In this document: piece by piece, positions 21,212 to 33,011 of the stretch
Layout: each line of letters begins with the position of its first letter
Position numbering within the stretch: position 1 is the first letter of the stretch
Origin: Acanthochromis polyacanthus
Taxonomy: Eukaryota; Chordata; Actinopteri; Pomacentridae
NCBI RefSeq assembly: GCF_021347895.1
Contig: NC_067117.1
Coordinates: 36,958,067 to 37,022,066 of the forward strand
Reading direction: 5' to 3'
Length of the DNA: 64,000 nt
The notes under the pieces: model-generated
The model's database searches: none
The model's input: the letters and a program-made list of their open reading frames with translations, nothing else
What the model was told of the DNA's origin: nothing
Made by a program: the position numbers and the translations under genes

Positions 21212-22581
21212 GGTGGGGAAAATGTTGCTGTGGCCCATTACATGGTGAGCCAGAGAGGAACAGGCCGACATTCCCACATCACTGGACGCAGTGTACATAA
21301 TCAAAGGTGATCCATGGTTATGTAACTAATTACGATCATGAGTATCAGATATATTTTTAAAATACTGGAAAGGAAATTCCTGTTATATACATGCAGTTGT
21401 AAAATTTAGAGTAATTGTGTATTATTTTTGTTGTTTTTTTTCATCTACAGAATTGAAAGATTATGGCGAGAGGTGTATGGAAATGTCCTTGACTTGTTCC
21501 ACACACTATTTCTCAATTTGGAAGTGGAAGGGTTTCTAAACCCTGAAAATGAACTGGAGTTATTCGTTCTCCACTGGACCTACGTCCCACAGCTGCAGCA
21601 GCATCTTCAGGTATTCAAGGAAGCCTGGACTCACCATAGTTTGAGGACAAAGAGAGGGCAATCCCCCATGCAACTGTGGCTTAGTCAGCCACGTGAGGGA
21701 AATGCTGCTGATCCAGTTGAGGTATGTATCCCCTCTTGTACCTTTACCTTCCTGTCTTCCTTTATATTTGTTTATGTTAACTTTATTATTTCTACTTTGG
21801 TACTGGATGGTTCACTTGACAGAGAAAAAAATCTAATGCGTGTGATCTCACTTTCTGTTCAGAGTCCAGATTTGATTTCTTAACAAATTGAAATTACCAA
21901 AGCATATTTAACAAACACAGTGTAGATGTATGCTGTCTAACACTGCTAGGAGAACCTGGACATTTCAAAAATGCTATACTTGGTTTAGTAGCACAATAAT
22001 ATCTGTTCTTTATAGAGCTGTGACAGGTCCTGTAGTTTCTGTACTTGGTACTTTTAAATTTTAACATATAAACATATGCATAGATATTTCAATGGTGTAA
22101 AATAATATCTATAATATCTATACAATTTTATAGTTCATGAATTTACTCCTTGCGCATCTTGTTGTCCTACCCACATTTGAAATCAAGTTTTGCCATACCA
22201 TGTAGTCCCTAATCTAATTTACTTTTTTTTTTTTTTTTTGAGGAGTGTGCATTTCTTAATATAAGAGCTTGCTTCCAAATTATGCTTTCCTTTCAGGTTG
22301 CTGCTGATTATAGGATAGACTGGACAGGACCTCACACCCCATACCCAGAAGGCGTCACTGTACCTGATGCACAACTACCCCGGCAGCTTACACAGGCTGA
22401 AGTTACATCATTGCCTGATCCGGCCGTCCCTTTTTCTGCTGCACTACGGGCATACATATGGATACAGTGTATATTCTTAAGGACATTTTTCAACAAACCT
22501 AGACATATCACAACTCACCTTAACAGAATCAGAATGAAACGAACAAGACTCAAAAGAATGCTGCAAATTTTTGTTGCATAA
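21212..22581 (+). pseudogene. 3' part of a second integrase gene
   Basis: Three exons (21212-21306, 21451-21721 and 22297-22581) splice in frame. The first starts at [10 protein letters not shown] and ends in GRSVHNQ; the second continues with IERLWREVYGNV, which carries the catalytic glutamate; the third begins VAADYRIDWTGPHTPYPEG. This is the same family as the integrase at 9269-12240, but a different lineage, because it has an intron inside HNQR|IER where the other gene has none. The upstream part, including the first two catalytic aspartates, is absent on this strand. The matching upstream piece lies 1.9 kb away on the opposite strand, so the gene is broken by rearrangement. Confidence 0.8.
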
Positions 22582-23149
22582 TTTTATGACCAGTTGTGAA
22601 TTTCAAATAAATGCCTTTGAAAACAACAATGTACAAAGACACAGCAAAGGGATATAAAACTGCTTTTATTGCATGCTGAATAGTTTGACAGCTTTTAAAA
22701 GCATTAGAACAATGTGCCAATAAAAAGGTTTTTTAATAGAACTGACAATTATTTTCTTGAACTTCCAAACATTTATATTACAACTGTTCTCCAAGACAGT
22801 CTTCCACAAGTGTGGAAACATTTTGTTGTCGCAGAAATGCACAAACCTGAACCATCGTTTTTGAATCTTTCACATAAAAATAAGCTATTTCATTAATTCA
22901 CTCTCTCAACTCTCACCTTTAAACTGTCTTCTTGCGACAACTCACAGGCCGCCACATTTCTGTTACATGTTAAATGTCACAACAATTTGAGCCGGACAGC
23001 AGCAAAAACAAGAACTGTTGTGAACCTTCTTCTGAAGCATGTATTAGCCTCACAAGCTTACATCACATCAGAACAATTGTCAAAACAACTACACATATCT
23101 GTTTTAACATTTTATGTGTTTTGGTAGCATTATTTGGACTCTCACACAA
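22582..23149. other. Non-coding part of the module
   Basis: A/T-rich DNA between the 3' end of the plus-strand integrase piece and the minus-strand piece. If the inversion model holds, this was once downstream sequence. No convincing exon is seen. Confidence 0.35.
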
Positions 23150-23279
23150 CATACGAGATGGTAAGCCATACTGAGCAACAGCTGACCTGAACAGTGGTGG
23201 ATTTGTTGTTTGTAGCTGCTGCTATGTAAACTATGAGCCTGCTAAATCCATCCACTCCTGCATGGATCACGATTTGCCG
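23150..23279 (-). pseudogene. Inverted middle piece of the second integrase gene
   Basis: On the minus strand this reads VIHAGVDGFSRLIVYIAAAT and NNKSTTV, then after a short deletion and frame change AVAQYGLPSRM. It aligns with VTHAAIDGNSRLITYLKCST and VYGLPSRVR of the intact integrase at 11463-11640. It ends exactly where the plus-strand piece at 21212 (GGEN) should begin, so the two are halves of one gene separated by an inversion breakpoint. Confidence 0.75.
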
Positions 23280-23459
23280 TATATAAAAGTCACAGTGAAA
23301 ATGTGAATAGAAATTTATAATTATAGGTAGTTACAGCAATGCTACAGTAATAAGGAACACGGACAAATTATCTCAATAAATGCAACATAAAGACAACCAC
23401 AATTACAATAAACAGAATTATTATTAATAATAATTATTATTTATTTATCTCTCTCTCTA

Positions 23460-24234
23460 GGCTGTTATATAGTTGCAGCAAACCCCTCTCTCCTCAGAGC
23501 TGCTTCCACTTCTTCCTCAACCCATAGTCTTTGGGAAACCTACATGGAGTAAAGAAAAAGTAGACAGAGAAGTAAATAAGTATGTACACAACAACATATT
23601 TATAAAGAAATCATGCTAATAAATTAAGTACAAAGAACTGAATTAGCCAATATACTGTAGACCAAAGCTATTTAATTTGATAAGTATAAGCATTGTTTGG
23701 TAACATTTCAGTTATTTGAAAGCAGTCCTAAAGAATTGCCTGTAATCCCAATCATAAAATGGGTTTGGAGAAGGAACATAGATGCTAATCTGGATATATA
23801 TGAGTTAGGCTTTTTAACTACAATTGGTAGTATTGGTGGTATTAATAGTAATGCTACTACTAGTGGTAATACACCAACTACTGCTGCTGATACTGTCACT
23901 GCCACTACAACTTGTAATACTATTACACATGCTGATACTACGTCTACGACTCTAACAGCTACTTATACTACTACTGCTGCTTGTACTTTTCGTATTACTG
24001 CTTGTACAGCTATACTACAGCTACTATTAATCGTCTGGTATTTGGTTGTCCAGCTGTTAGCTCGTGTTAATGTTTTGCTAATGGCTAACTAGTAAGCTCT
24101 CATAGACCCTCAACAAGATTTAATAATAAAAAACGAGCCCAAAACTATTCTTACCTGTGGAAAGTTATTCCAAGTTTCCTTGTCTTGATCGTCCGATGTA
24201 GGGTGCAACTGTATGCCGCACAATGAGCCGGCAT
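23460..24234 (-). pseudogene. THAP zinc-finger gene fragment (2 exons)
   Basis: Exon 1 (24155-24234) begins MPAHCAAYSCTLHRT and runs to KLGITFH with a phase-2 donor (CACAG|GTAAGAAT). Exon 2 (23460-23539, acceptor ccatgtag) continues RFPKDYGLRKKW. The joined C-x4-C ... FHRFP pattern is characteristic of the THAP DNA-binding domain (C2CH zinc finger), found in P-element and Kolobok transposases and in host THAP proteins. After RKKW a one-base loss shifts the frame; the other frame reads EAALRREGFAAT, as expected for THAP. The second half of the finger (C-x2-H) and any effector domain are not seen. Exon 1 lies in the giant TIR while exon 2 lies inside the 21002-24050 module. Confidence 0.75.
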
Positions 24235-24930
24235 TCTTCTTCTTTTAATTTTCGTGCCGTACACATCAATGGAAAACACTGAAACTTTGCCCCCACTAGC
24301 TTAGCGTCTCCGTCGGGACGCCGCTCAGAGGGGCGTGTCGTATCTACTCTTCATATGCCTGTGATTTGATTGACAGCTCAGTCCACCAAGTGAAAGCAAA
24401 CTGATTTGCATTTTATTTCTTGGTGGTTATTTCATAATGGCCTGACACCATGAAATAGAAAAATGTAAATCAGTTTGCTCTGGGCGGGGCTTCCTTTTCA
24501 GGGTGGGGAGTCGTACCCGCACACAGGCTTCTTTCCTGACGCCAGCTCCGACCACAGCTGAAGTGAAGCCGTGTCACCGTGGAGCTTCGGCTGATTCTGC
24601 CATCAGACACTGAAAGGACGCTGCTAATTCGGTAAATTAATGTTTATTTTCTTATCAGTGGCAGAATAAGCCGAAGCTCAACGGTGACATGGCTTCACTT
24701 CAGCCGTGCTGGGAGCTGGTGTCAGGCAGGACTCCTATGTTCAGAATCCCCGCCCAGAGCAAACTGATTTGCATTTTTCCTTTTCTTGGTGGAGTGAGGA
24801 AATATAAAGGGAAATAAATAAATAATTAAATAAATGTGGAAATATAAAGAGAAACAAATAATTAAATAGATAAATGTGGAAATATAAAGAGAAATAAATA
24901 AATAAATAAATGTGGAAATATAAAGAGAAA

Positions 24931-24961
<31 letters not shown>

Positions 24962-25192
24962 AAGGAAAAAAACAGAAAAGGTAAAAGCAAAGACAAAATT
25001 TTCCTTTTTATTTATTTATTTTTCTTTATATTTCCACATTTATTTATTTATTTATTTCTCTTTATAGTTCCACATTTATTTATTTATTTATTTAATTCTC
25101 TTTATATTTCCACATTATTTATTTATTTATTTCTCTTTATATTTCCACATTTATTTATTTATATTTTGATTTGGCACTACTATTTCTCCATA

Positions 25193-25198
25193 TAATAG
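25193..25198 (+). repeat. Right target-site duplication TAATAG
   Basis: Direct copy of 3093-3098, directly after the element tip CTCCATA. Confidence 0.75.
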
Positions 25199-25432
25199 CA
25201 GGGTCTCGCCTATTTACTTAGTTACATCCAAGTGGCTATTTTTTTTATTTATTTATTTTTTTTGGACAGGCAGTGTAGCAAAAGCTGATAAATAACACAC
25301 ATACTATCTGCATGTTTTAGTAAGATTTTATATTGACATAGATATTATATTAACATATTAACAGAAAGGTTCCAAATGGTACAATGAGCCTTTCAGATTA
25401 TTCGAAATTCTTTTCTTATTCTTTCTCCTCAG

Positions 25433-25519
25433 GTTAAAGCAGAGTTGAAGACAGAAAACCAGAGACTGAAGGATGAAAATAGGGCTTTAATCCGCGTCAT
25501 CACTAAACTCTCAAAGTGA
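25433..25519 (+). CDS. ppp1r12b: ppp1r12b-like terminal coding exon
   Basis: After a strong polypyrimidine tract and acceptor (tttctcctcag) the frame reads VKAELKTENQRLKDENRALI followed by RVITKLSK and TGA. This leucine-zipper C-terminus matches the end of MYPT-family regulatory subunits of myosin light-chain phosphatase, which use it for partner binding. The neighbouring convergent syt2 gene is consistent with PPP1R12B-SYT2 linkage in vertebrates, which favours ppp1r12b over ppp1r12a or ppp1r12c. Only this last exon is present; the others must lie left of base 1. The giant element ends 240 bp upstream of it. The frame assumes phase 0 at the acceptor. Confidence 0.8.
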   Translation, partial: VKAELKTENQRLKDENRALIRVITKLSK

Positions 25520-25835
25520 GACAAGACAAACAATTGGGAAAAGAATTGTATGGGGGTGGGCTGGGGGCAGTTGGTGGACACACAAGAGGCCATATTTATA
25601 TCAGCATTTATTGTACGTTCATCCTCTGAGAGAATATGTGGCCATAGCTCTCCAGAAAACTTGAGCCCATTCTAGTGACTGTATTTATTTAGCTAGAGAT
25701 GTCAGACTTTCTGTCTGTTGAGTGACATGAAGACACATTTTACAGGTGTAAAGCTGCAGATGTACTGTATCCACTGTAGTAGCACAATGCCAGACTGAAA
25801 ATACTTTCAATAAATGTTTTTCTTATGCATTCACT
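25520..25835 (+). other. 3' UTR and poly(A) signal of ppp1r12b
   Basis: About 300 bp of untranslated sequence follow the stop. AATAAA lies at 25809-25814 (tttcaataaatg), with a GT-rich stretch (tattgtgttgtgttttt) just downstream, as expected for a cleavage site. Confidence 0.65.
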
Positions 25836-25960
25836 AAATATTGTGTTGTGTTTTTCTTCACTGTCTTTGCATGAAAAAACAAACAAACTGTGCAGCATTT
25901 CTAAAATGTCATAAATATAACTGGATTACCCCTGCACTGACATGGACAAACCATTGCAGG

Positions 25961-27599
<1,639 letters not shown>

Positions 27600-28210
27600 A
27601 CTTCACAGAGGTATTGCCATGGAAACTGCAATATTTGGTTGAATCTATATGCAGACCCTGAAAACCGGCTCTCAACTTCCTGACATAGCGGATGACGGAT
27701 GAGTCGCATTTCTCACGAACGTGTGAGCGTCATTGCTGATTTAGGAGCTTTACCTTGACGGATGATATCACAAATTACATGCTTTTCCTCTTACGCTTGC
27801 AAATAGTTAAACAATCAAATGTTTAAAACATAGTCAGAGAGTGAAAAGAAATGCTCCTTCTCCTTTTCCCACAAAACAGGCCAGACAACAAATCAGACTT
27901 GGATACACATTATGTGTTATCAGCTTATTCTCATTGGCTTTAGAGTCGTCTCTTTTATTAAAAGTCATGTTAATAAGAAGTGATGAAGCAATTTCATCTC
28001 AAGGTCAATTAAATAACTTTTTGGAACATCTGATCATATCATAGGATCACTAGATGACGAGAGTGATGTTATATATTAAGAGTCATTACCTTAACTTCAG
28101 CTGGGTCGTTGCACCTTTTTTTTTAAAGATTAATGTGAGATAAAGTGGCTTTTGTAGACGTAAAGTCAAGCGGGCACAAAATTCAGTATAGTAGCTCATC
28201 ACGCTGCACA

Positions 28211-28535
28211 TACACTACCGTTCGAACATTTGGGGTCACTTAGAAATGTCCTCATTTTTGAAAGAAAAGCAGTTTTTTCAATGAAGATAGCATTAAATGA
28301 AATACAGAAATACAGTCTACACATTGTTAATGTGGTAAATGATTGTTCTAGCTGAACCATCAGCAACCGTCACTCCTGTGTTCTAATGATACATTGTGTT
28401 AGTTAATCGTGTTGAAAGGCTAATTGATGATTAGAAAACCCTTGTGCAATTATGCTACCACATGAATAAAAATGTGAGTTTCCATGGAAAACATGAAACT
28501 GTCTGAGTGATGCCAAACTTTCGAAAGGTAGTGTA
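28211..28535. mobile_element. Tc1-type MITE, copy 1
   Basis: TA-flanked 321-bp element with ends CACTACCGTTCGAACATTTG and the inverse (cgaaaggtagtg). Its interior matches copies at 33671-34036 and about 50950-51290 (ttgaaaggctaattgatgat region). No ORF. Confidence 0.8.
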
Positions 28536-31500
28536 TATTTGATTATAGTTTGGTTTTTCATCCATATTTTGTTGTCACACTTTTATTACATCAGAGTAGC
28601 TGGAATTTCTGTTATGTATATGATGCCTCCCGCTGACCAGAAGTGGGAAAGCACCCTTTGGATCCATTTACACACCACACAGCATAAGACTATTTAAAAT
28701 GCCTTTATTTCCTACGCTTACATTTTGACAACACACATATGTCCTGCCACATCCCATATTTTGGTTCCCTTGGGTACTTTAGTTCTACATAGATTGATGT
28801 ATGACTACAAGTTGTTTGGTATTTTTGTTTGCTTTTTTTCTTTTTATTTTGCTGGAAATCATGAATTCTGTATGGAAATAAATCATGCACTTCACAAAAA
28901 GGCACACCTATTGACACACTTCTACAACAAGAAAAAACAAGAGTCAAAAAAGACATTCAAGCATTTCCCTTGTCTGTGTTGTTGGTAAGTGAATACATGA
29001 CTGAGCAGGATGATAATCAGGTCTTTGGATGCTCTGTATTATGGCTAGGTTCACATAAGAGGACGATGACTACAGAGGAGCCAGTACTGAAGCAGCAGGT
29101 TGGCAGTATTGCATTGCAAAAGTGGATTTTGCACTGTTTGGGTCTCTTCTATGCTCAAAACAGCATGTGAGACCCAGGAAGACAGGGATTTTGTTGCCTG
29201 CATTGCAGAGAAGTGATATAATGTGTTAACAGAACACCAATAAACAAAATGGGCTGTGCTGGTCCTATTGCAAATACACAAAATAGCAAATGGAGAATCT
29301 GATGCATGTGATAAACATCAGATGACCCCTGCAGAAGATGAACGGGCACACATTATAGAAAACAATGTAATGAAGTGCCTCTACACAAAAACAAAATACT
29401 GTTTAAAAATTGACAAATGAACCTTCTGTCTTCCTCTCAGCCTCTTGAACACAGACACAAAGTTACGTATAATCAAGAAGATGGACAGTCATGAAGATGA
29501 GCACTGTTCATCTTCATGCGCTGCATCTTGTAAATAAAGATTTATTGAAGAGTAAGTGATAATGACTCAAAAAGCAGATGGGGAAAACAAACCCCCACAT
29601 TAGAAATGTTCTTATAGACAGCATCAATGTCTCAGAGCATGCACAAGTGACACAATACCATCTCATCCATTGCAATCCATTAGTTAAACTGTGTGTTCAT
29701 TCAAAAAGTGAAGCTTGTAATGGAATCTTATTGATTGCTTCATTATCTAAGGGAGCTACTTCAGAGGACAACATCAATAATATCCTGTAATAATATATCA
29801 TGTTAGTAGTACAGGAAAGAAAAAGAAAATACTGTATTAGGAATTGAAAACAAAGCTAGGTTTATTTTCTATGCAAATATAAAGAGGCCGGGTTTGAATA
29901 GCAATAAGATGAGGGGGTGCAATTTAATGACATACTAAGTAAAAATCAAGTCAATTAAATTGTCCACTGTATCTACATTTGATTTACTAAGACTTGACAC
30001 CCATCTGGCAGGAGTAAATGAAGGAAACACTTACGGTACACTGAGATAGAAAATCAAGGAGCCAACAAATATTCTCCTGTTTTGAAATATATACAGTCTA
30101 CTTGTTAGGGGCAAACACAACAATCAGAAAATAAAAATAATGACATGACTTGCAGCCCAAGAGTACTGTAACACTGGATTCAGCACAGAGAACAAATACA
30201 AACGGTGACAGGAAAACAGGCAGTCATGCAGCACTATGGAAACTAAGTGGATTTTCACATAAAGCAACCCCGCTGTTAATCAAGGCATTTAGGGAGCACG
30301 TGGAGCCCAGCGGGGATTATTCAGATGTACATTCAGTCCCATTCAGCAAAAATACATACACTTTGCAGTCAGCGCATACTTTTTGTTGTTGTTGTTGTTG
30401 TTGTACTCCATTTTATTATCAAAAATGACACAGAACACAAACACACATACACAATACAATTATGGTTCCTCTTTAAAACATGCTGATATTTACATCATCT
30501 TGTATATACATGCTGTAGCCTGTTAACAAATCTGCTTGATGCATAATGTTAATAATAAAAAGAACCAATCAATGTACTGCTGTTCACCTCCCTATAGATA
30601 CTTTTGCTGACAATATGTATGCAAAAAAGGGCACTGGCAACATTTATAAGACACTGAATAGCTTATTCTAATAATCTAACCATTACTGAAAACTTGATAT
30701 TGAAATTTGAAAAACACAGACTCCATAGAGCTGAAATTTATTATCTGCAAATTATCTACTTGAAATTTAAGAGAGGTATTCAAACCACATGAACAACATT
30801 TTTTTATCTATAATTTCACAAAATTTCAATATTAAGTATTCCTTATTCACAAAAATACAAAATCTGGTATTCAGTTGCTCATAATAATTCAGTCTTTGTG
30901 CCCTTTTATTGCCTCAAGCCTCTACACATTAAACTAAAGCAATATAACTGTGATGAAGTTGTACCACCACCATGTTGCAGCACTTTGCCTCCAGGTTTAC
31001 AAAGCTTATGTCTTGAGTGATTCAAACAACATGGAACACTGCGAGGCATGATACATGCTCGATTCTGCAGCTCTATTTGGTTCAAGCAAATGGTCCAGGA
31101 TATGTGTATTATATCATACATTTAGTGCAGCAGTTGGCGTGTTTAGATTCTACAAACCTGCATGTTACTCTTTAATTCATATTCTTTTAAAAAGTGAAGC
31201 TACATCTTACAGTTCAAATTCAGTTCTCTATAAAAAAAACATCTTGTCTTTGACAAAAATCCTCATGTTGTTTCACCAGAAACTACTGAAGTGTTGAAGT
31301 GAACTACAGAACAATGAGCAATGCCAAAGATGTACAATCATTGTATTGATTATCAGAATAAAATGAGATAGATGGCACTATTTTTGGAAGCAACAGTAGA
31401 ATTCAAATGAAGCATAGTCATATGTGTTTTGAACATCATTGGTAATCCTTCCAGTTTCCTTACTTCTTCTAAGGTTTTACATCCAAGTGGTCAACACACC

Positions 31501-32300
31501 TCAAACCAGATTTCAGATGGCACATTCACAGTGTCCCTGACAGCTTTAGAATAATATTCAACCTCTCTTAAACAATGAAACCTACCGTATTTCTCAACCT
31601 ATCATATCAGGAAGGCACCCATGTTTTCCTTTCCTCCATTATATCTATTTGAAGACACAGAAATGTGCGTTGGACCTAAATGCATAGATGTGCCCTCATG
31701 TAAACACAAAACGAGCAATGAAAGTCAGATGACTGTATCATCCCTGCCAAATTGTAAACACTGTTTGTATCTTCTTCTTCTAAAATGTGAGCTGATAAAA
31801 TGAAGATAAATTTGTCTCAGAAACATGTCATAACAGAGACCTCAATCTGTTTCATTCCTGAATTCCATGAGATCTTTTTGTATTATAAGACTTAAACCGA
31901 CCCTATGCAGGAAATAACTCAAAACTACAGTACTTTCTATTTCATGTTATAGCACACTTATTAGCAAGATACAATATTGGGCATGGACCACGTGGAGCAG
32001 TAGGGACATAAGTAAAGCATGCTCTATAAACTAAACTAAAGCTTTTAATCCAGCATTGTCTTCACCAAGACTTTCATTCGGTGTCAACACCCTAAGAATC
32101 AGTTTCTAAGTTTCTTCAGATGAAAGACCAAAAGTCGATCATTCATGGACCAGTCATAACTCAACGCCACTCTTCTCAGCATACACTAAAATGTGAAATG
32201 TGATGCTTAAAAAGAGTTTCTTTTGACTTAACTATGAATGAGCAGTTATTCTACGCTGTCTCTTTTTTGCTGTGCAGGATTTATGACGAGTAGTCACGTG
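28536..32300. other. Non-coding stretch, probably syt2 3' UTR and intergenic DNA
   Basis: No coding exon is supported here. On the minus strand, downstream of the syt2 stop, candidate AATAAA signals lie near 30905-30910 and 28704-28709. A (TTG)n microsatellite lies at 30383-30402. How far the syt2 3' UTR extends is unknown. Confidence 0.35.
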
Positions 32301-32937
32301 TTAAAGGGGAACTTCGTTTTTTTTCAACCTGGGGTCTGTTTTCAAATGTCATTTCATACATGTGAGTGATGGAGAAATGAATTTTCGACATAGCTCCAGT
32401 ATTTAGCCAGGCAGGCAGCTTAGCAGCTCAGCTTAGCAGCTCAGCTAGCGAAAAGTATGGGGCAACTTGCCCCCCCCACCCCCCACCCCCCCGCATCAAA
32501 GTCCGCCCTAACATGCTTTTTTCCCCCGCACTGACCGGCTCAGATAGTCTCAACGAGTGTCCCACAACATACTAGAGATGAGAAGTGAACGAAAATCTCC
32601 ACATTACCTGGCGATCGCTATTTGTTGTGGTCTGTATCCAAATCTTGGGATGCTAGAAAGCAAATCTCATTCCGAAATCCCTCACGAAATTGCGCGATAG
32701 CTTGCGCCAAAACACCGGTTTTGGCGCAAGCTATCACGCAATTTTGCGAGCTCTGGACTTTGACGCGGGGGGGGGGGGGGGTAAGTTGCCCCATACTTTT
32801 CGCTAGCTGAGCTGCTAAGCTGCCTGCCTGGCTAAATACTGGAGCTATGTCGAAAATTCATTTCTCCATCACTCACATGTATGAAATGACATATGAAAAC
32901 AGACCCCAGGTTGAAAAAAACCGAAGTTCCCCTTTAA
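32301..32937. mobile_element. Palindromic TTAA-flanked MITE, copy 1
   Basis: TTAA at both ends (32301-32304 and 32934-32937) and terminal repeats AGGGGAACTTCG(G) suggest a piggyBac-type non-autonomous element. Most of the body is one long hairpin (gctagcgaaaagtatggggc and its inverse), with C-rich and G-rich tracts facing each other at 32471-32495 and 32765-32782. A second copy is at 58034-58786. It lies in the syt2 3' flank, 75 bp past the stop codon. Confidence 0.8.
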
Positions 32938-33011
32938 GTTGTGGGATTCATGCAAAGTAGGGATAAGGGTTGGATTTCTGAGTTAGTGCGTTAGCTGGTT
33001 GGTGGAGCATG

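Larger units (their letters stand above)
21002..24050. mobile_element. 3,049-bp module with its own about 165-bp inverted repeats
   Basis: The ends GACAACCAAATACCAGAC (21002) and its inverse (to 24050) begin inverted repeats of at least 165 bp, rich in tag/cta trinucleotide-like text (21002-21170 and 23885-24050). The interior carries three exons of an integrase gene on + (21212-22581), an upstream piece of the same gene on - (23150-23279), and a THAP second exon on - (23460-23539). No clean target duplication flanks it. At the matching point the left TIR keeps only GGACAAC|TGT. It is therefore either a nested transposon or an original part of the element lost from the left arm. Confidence 0.75.
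3099..25192. mobile_element. Giant (about 22 kb) DNA transposon with integrase and HECT genes
   Basis: The boundaries are set by matching tips (TATGGAGTAATAGGAGTGCC left; the right end differs at two of these 20 bases when inverted) and a perfect TAATAG duplication. From left to right it holds: a 1.9-kb TIR with a THAP exon and palindrome array; a hAT-type MITE; a 1.9-kb array of 114-bp units; a pogo-like insertion; a spliced integrase gene; a convergent spliced HECT ligase gene; an inverted palindrome array; and the right TIR, which contains a 3,049-bp module with a second, scrambled integrase gene and a THAP exon. Size and 6-bp duplication resemble Maverick/Polinton elements, but no DNA polymerase B, packaging ATPase, protease or capsid gene is seen. 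I cannot assign it to a named superfamily. Confidence 0.85.
20455..25192 (-). repeat. Right terminal inverted repeat (interrupted by the 3-kb module)
   Basis: Segments 24051-25192 and 20455-21000 together are the reverse complement of the left TIR 3099-4956. Shared parts include the AAAT minisatellite fold-back (24794-25170), the fold-back hairpin (24461-24777), the THAP exon leader and the palindrome array. The module 21002-24050 lies between them. Confidence 0.85.

Noticed and set aside
21002..24050. Simple nested independent transposon
   Set aside because: It has its own inverted repeats, but no target duplication is visible and a THAP gene runs across its boundary. It is kept as a module rather than a separate insertion.
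23697..24092. Thr-rich open frame
   Set aside because: It is the trinucleotide-like inverted repeat (acta/ctac text) of the module read in one frame.
3099..25192. Maverick/Polinton or herpesvirus-like giant transposon
   Set aside because: No polymerase B, packaging ATPase, protease, capsid or herpesvirus-type genes are seen on either strand. Only size, a 6-bp duplication and an integrase are shared with Polintons.
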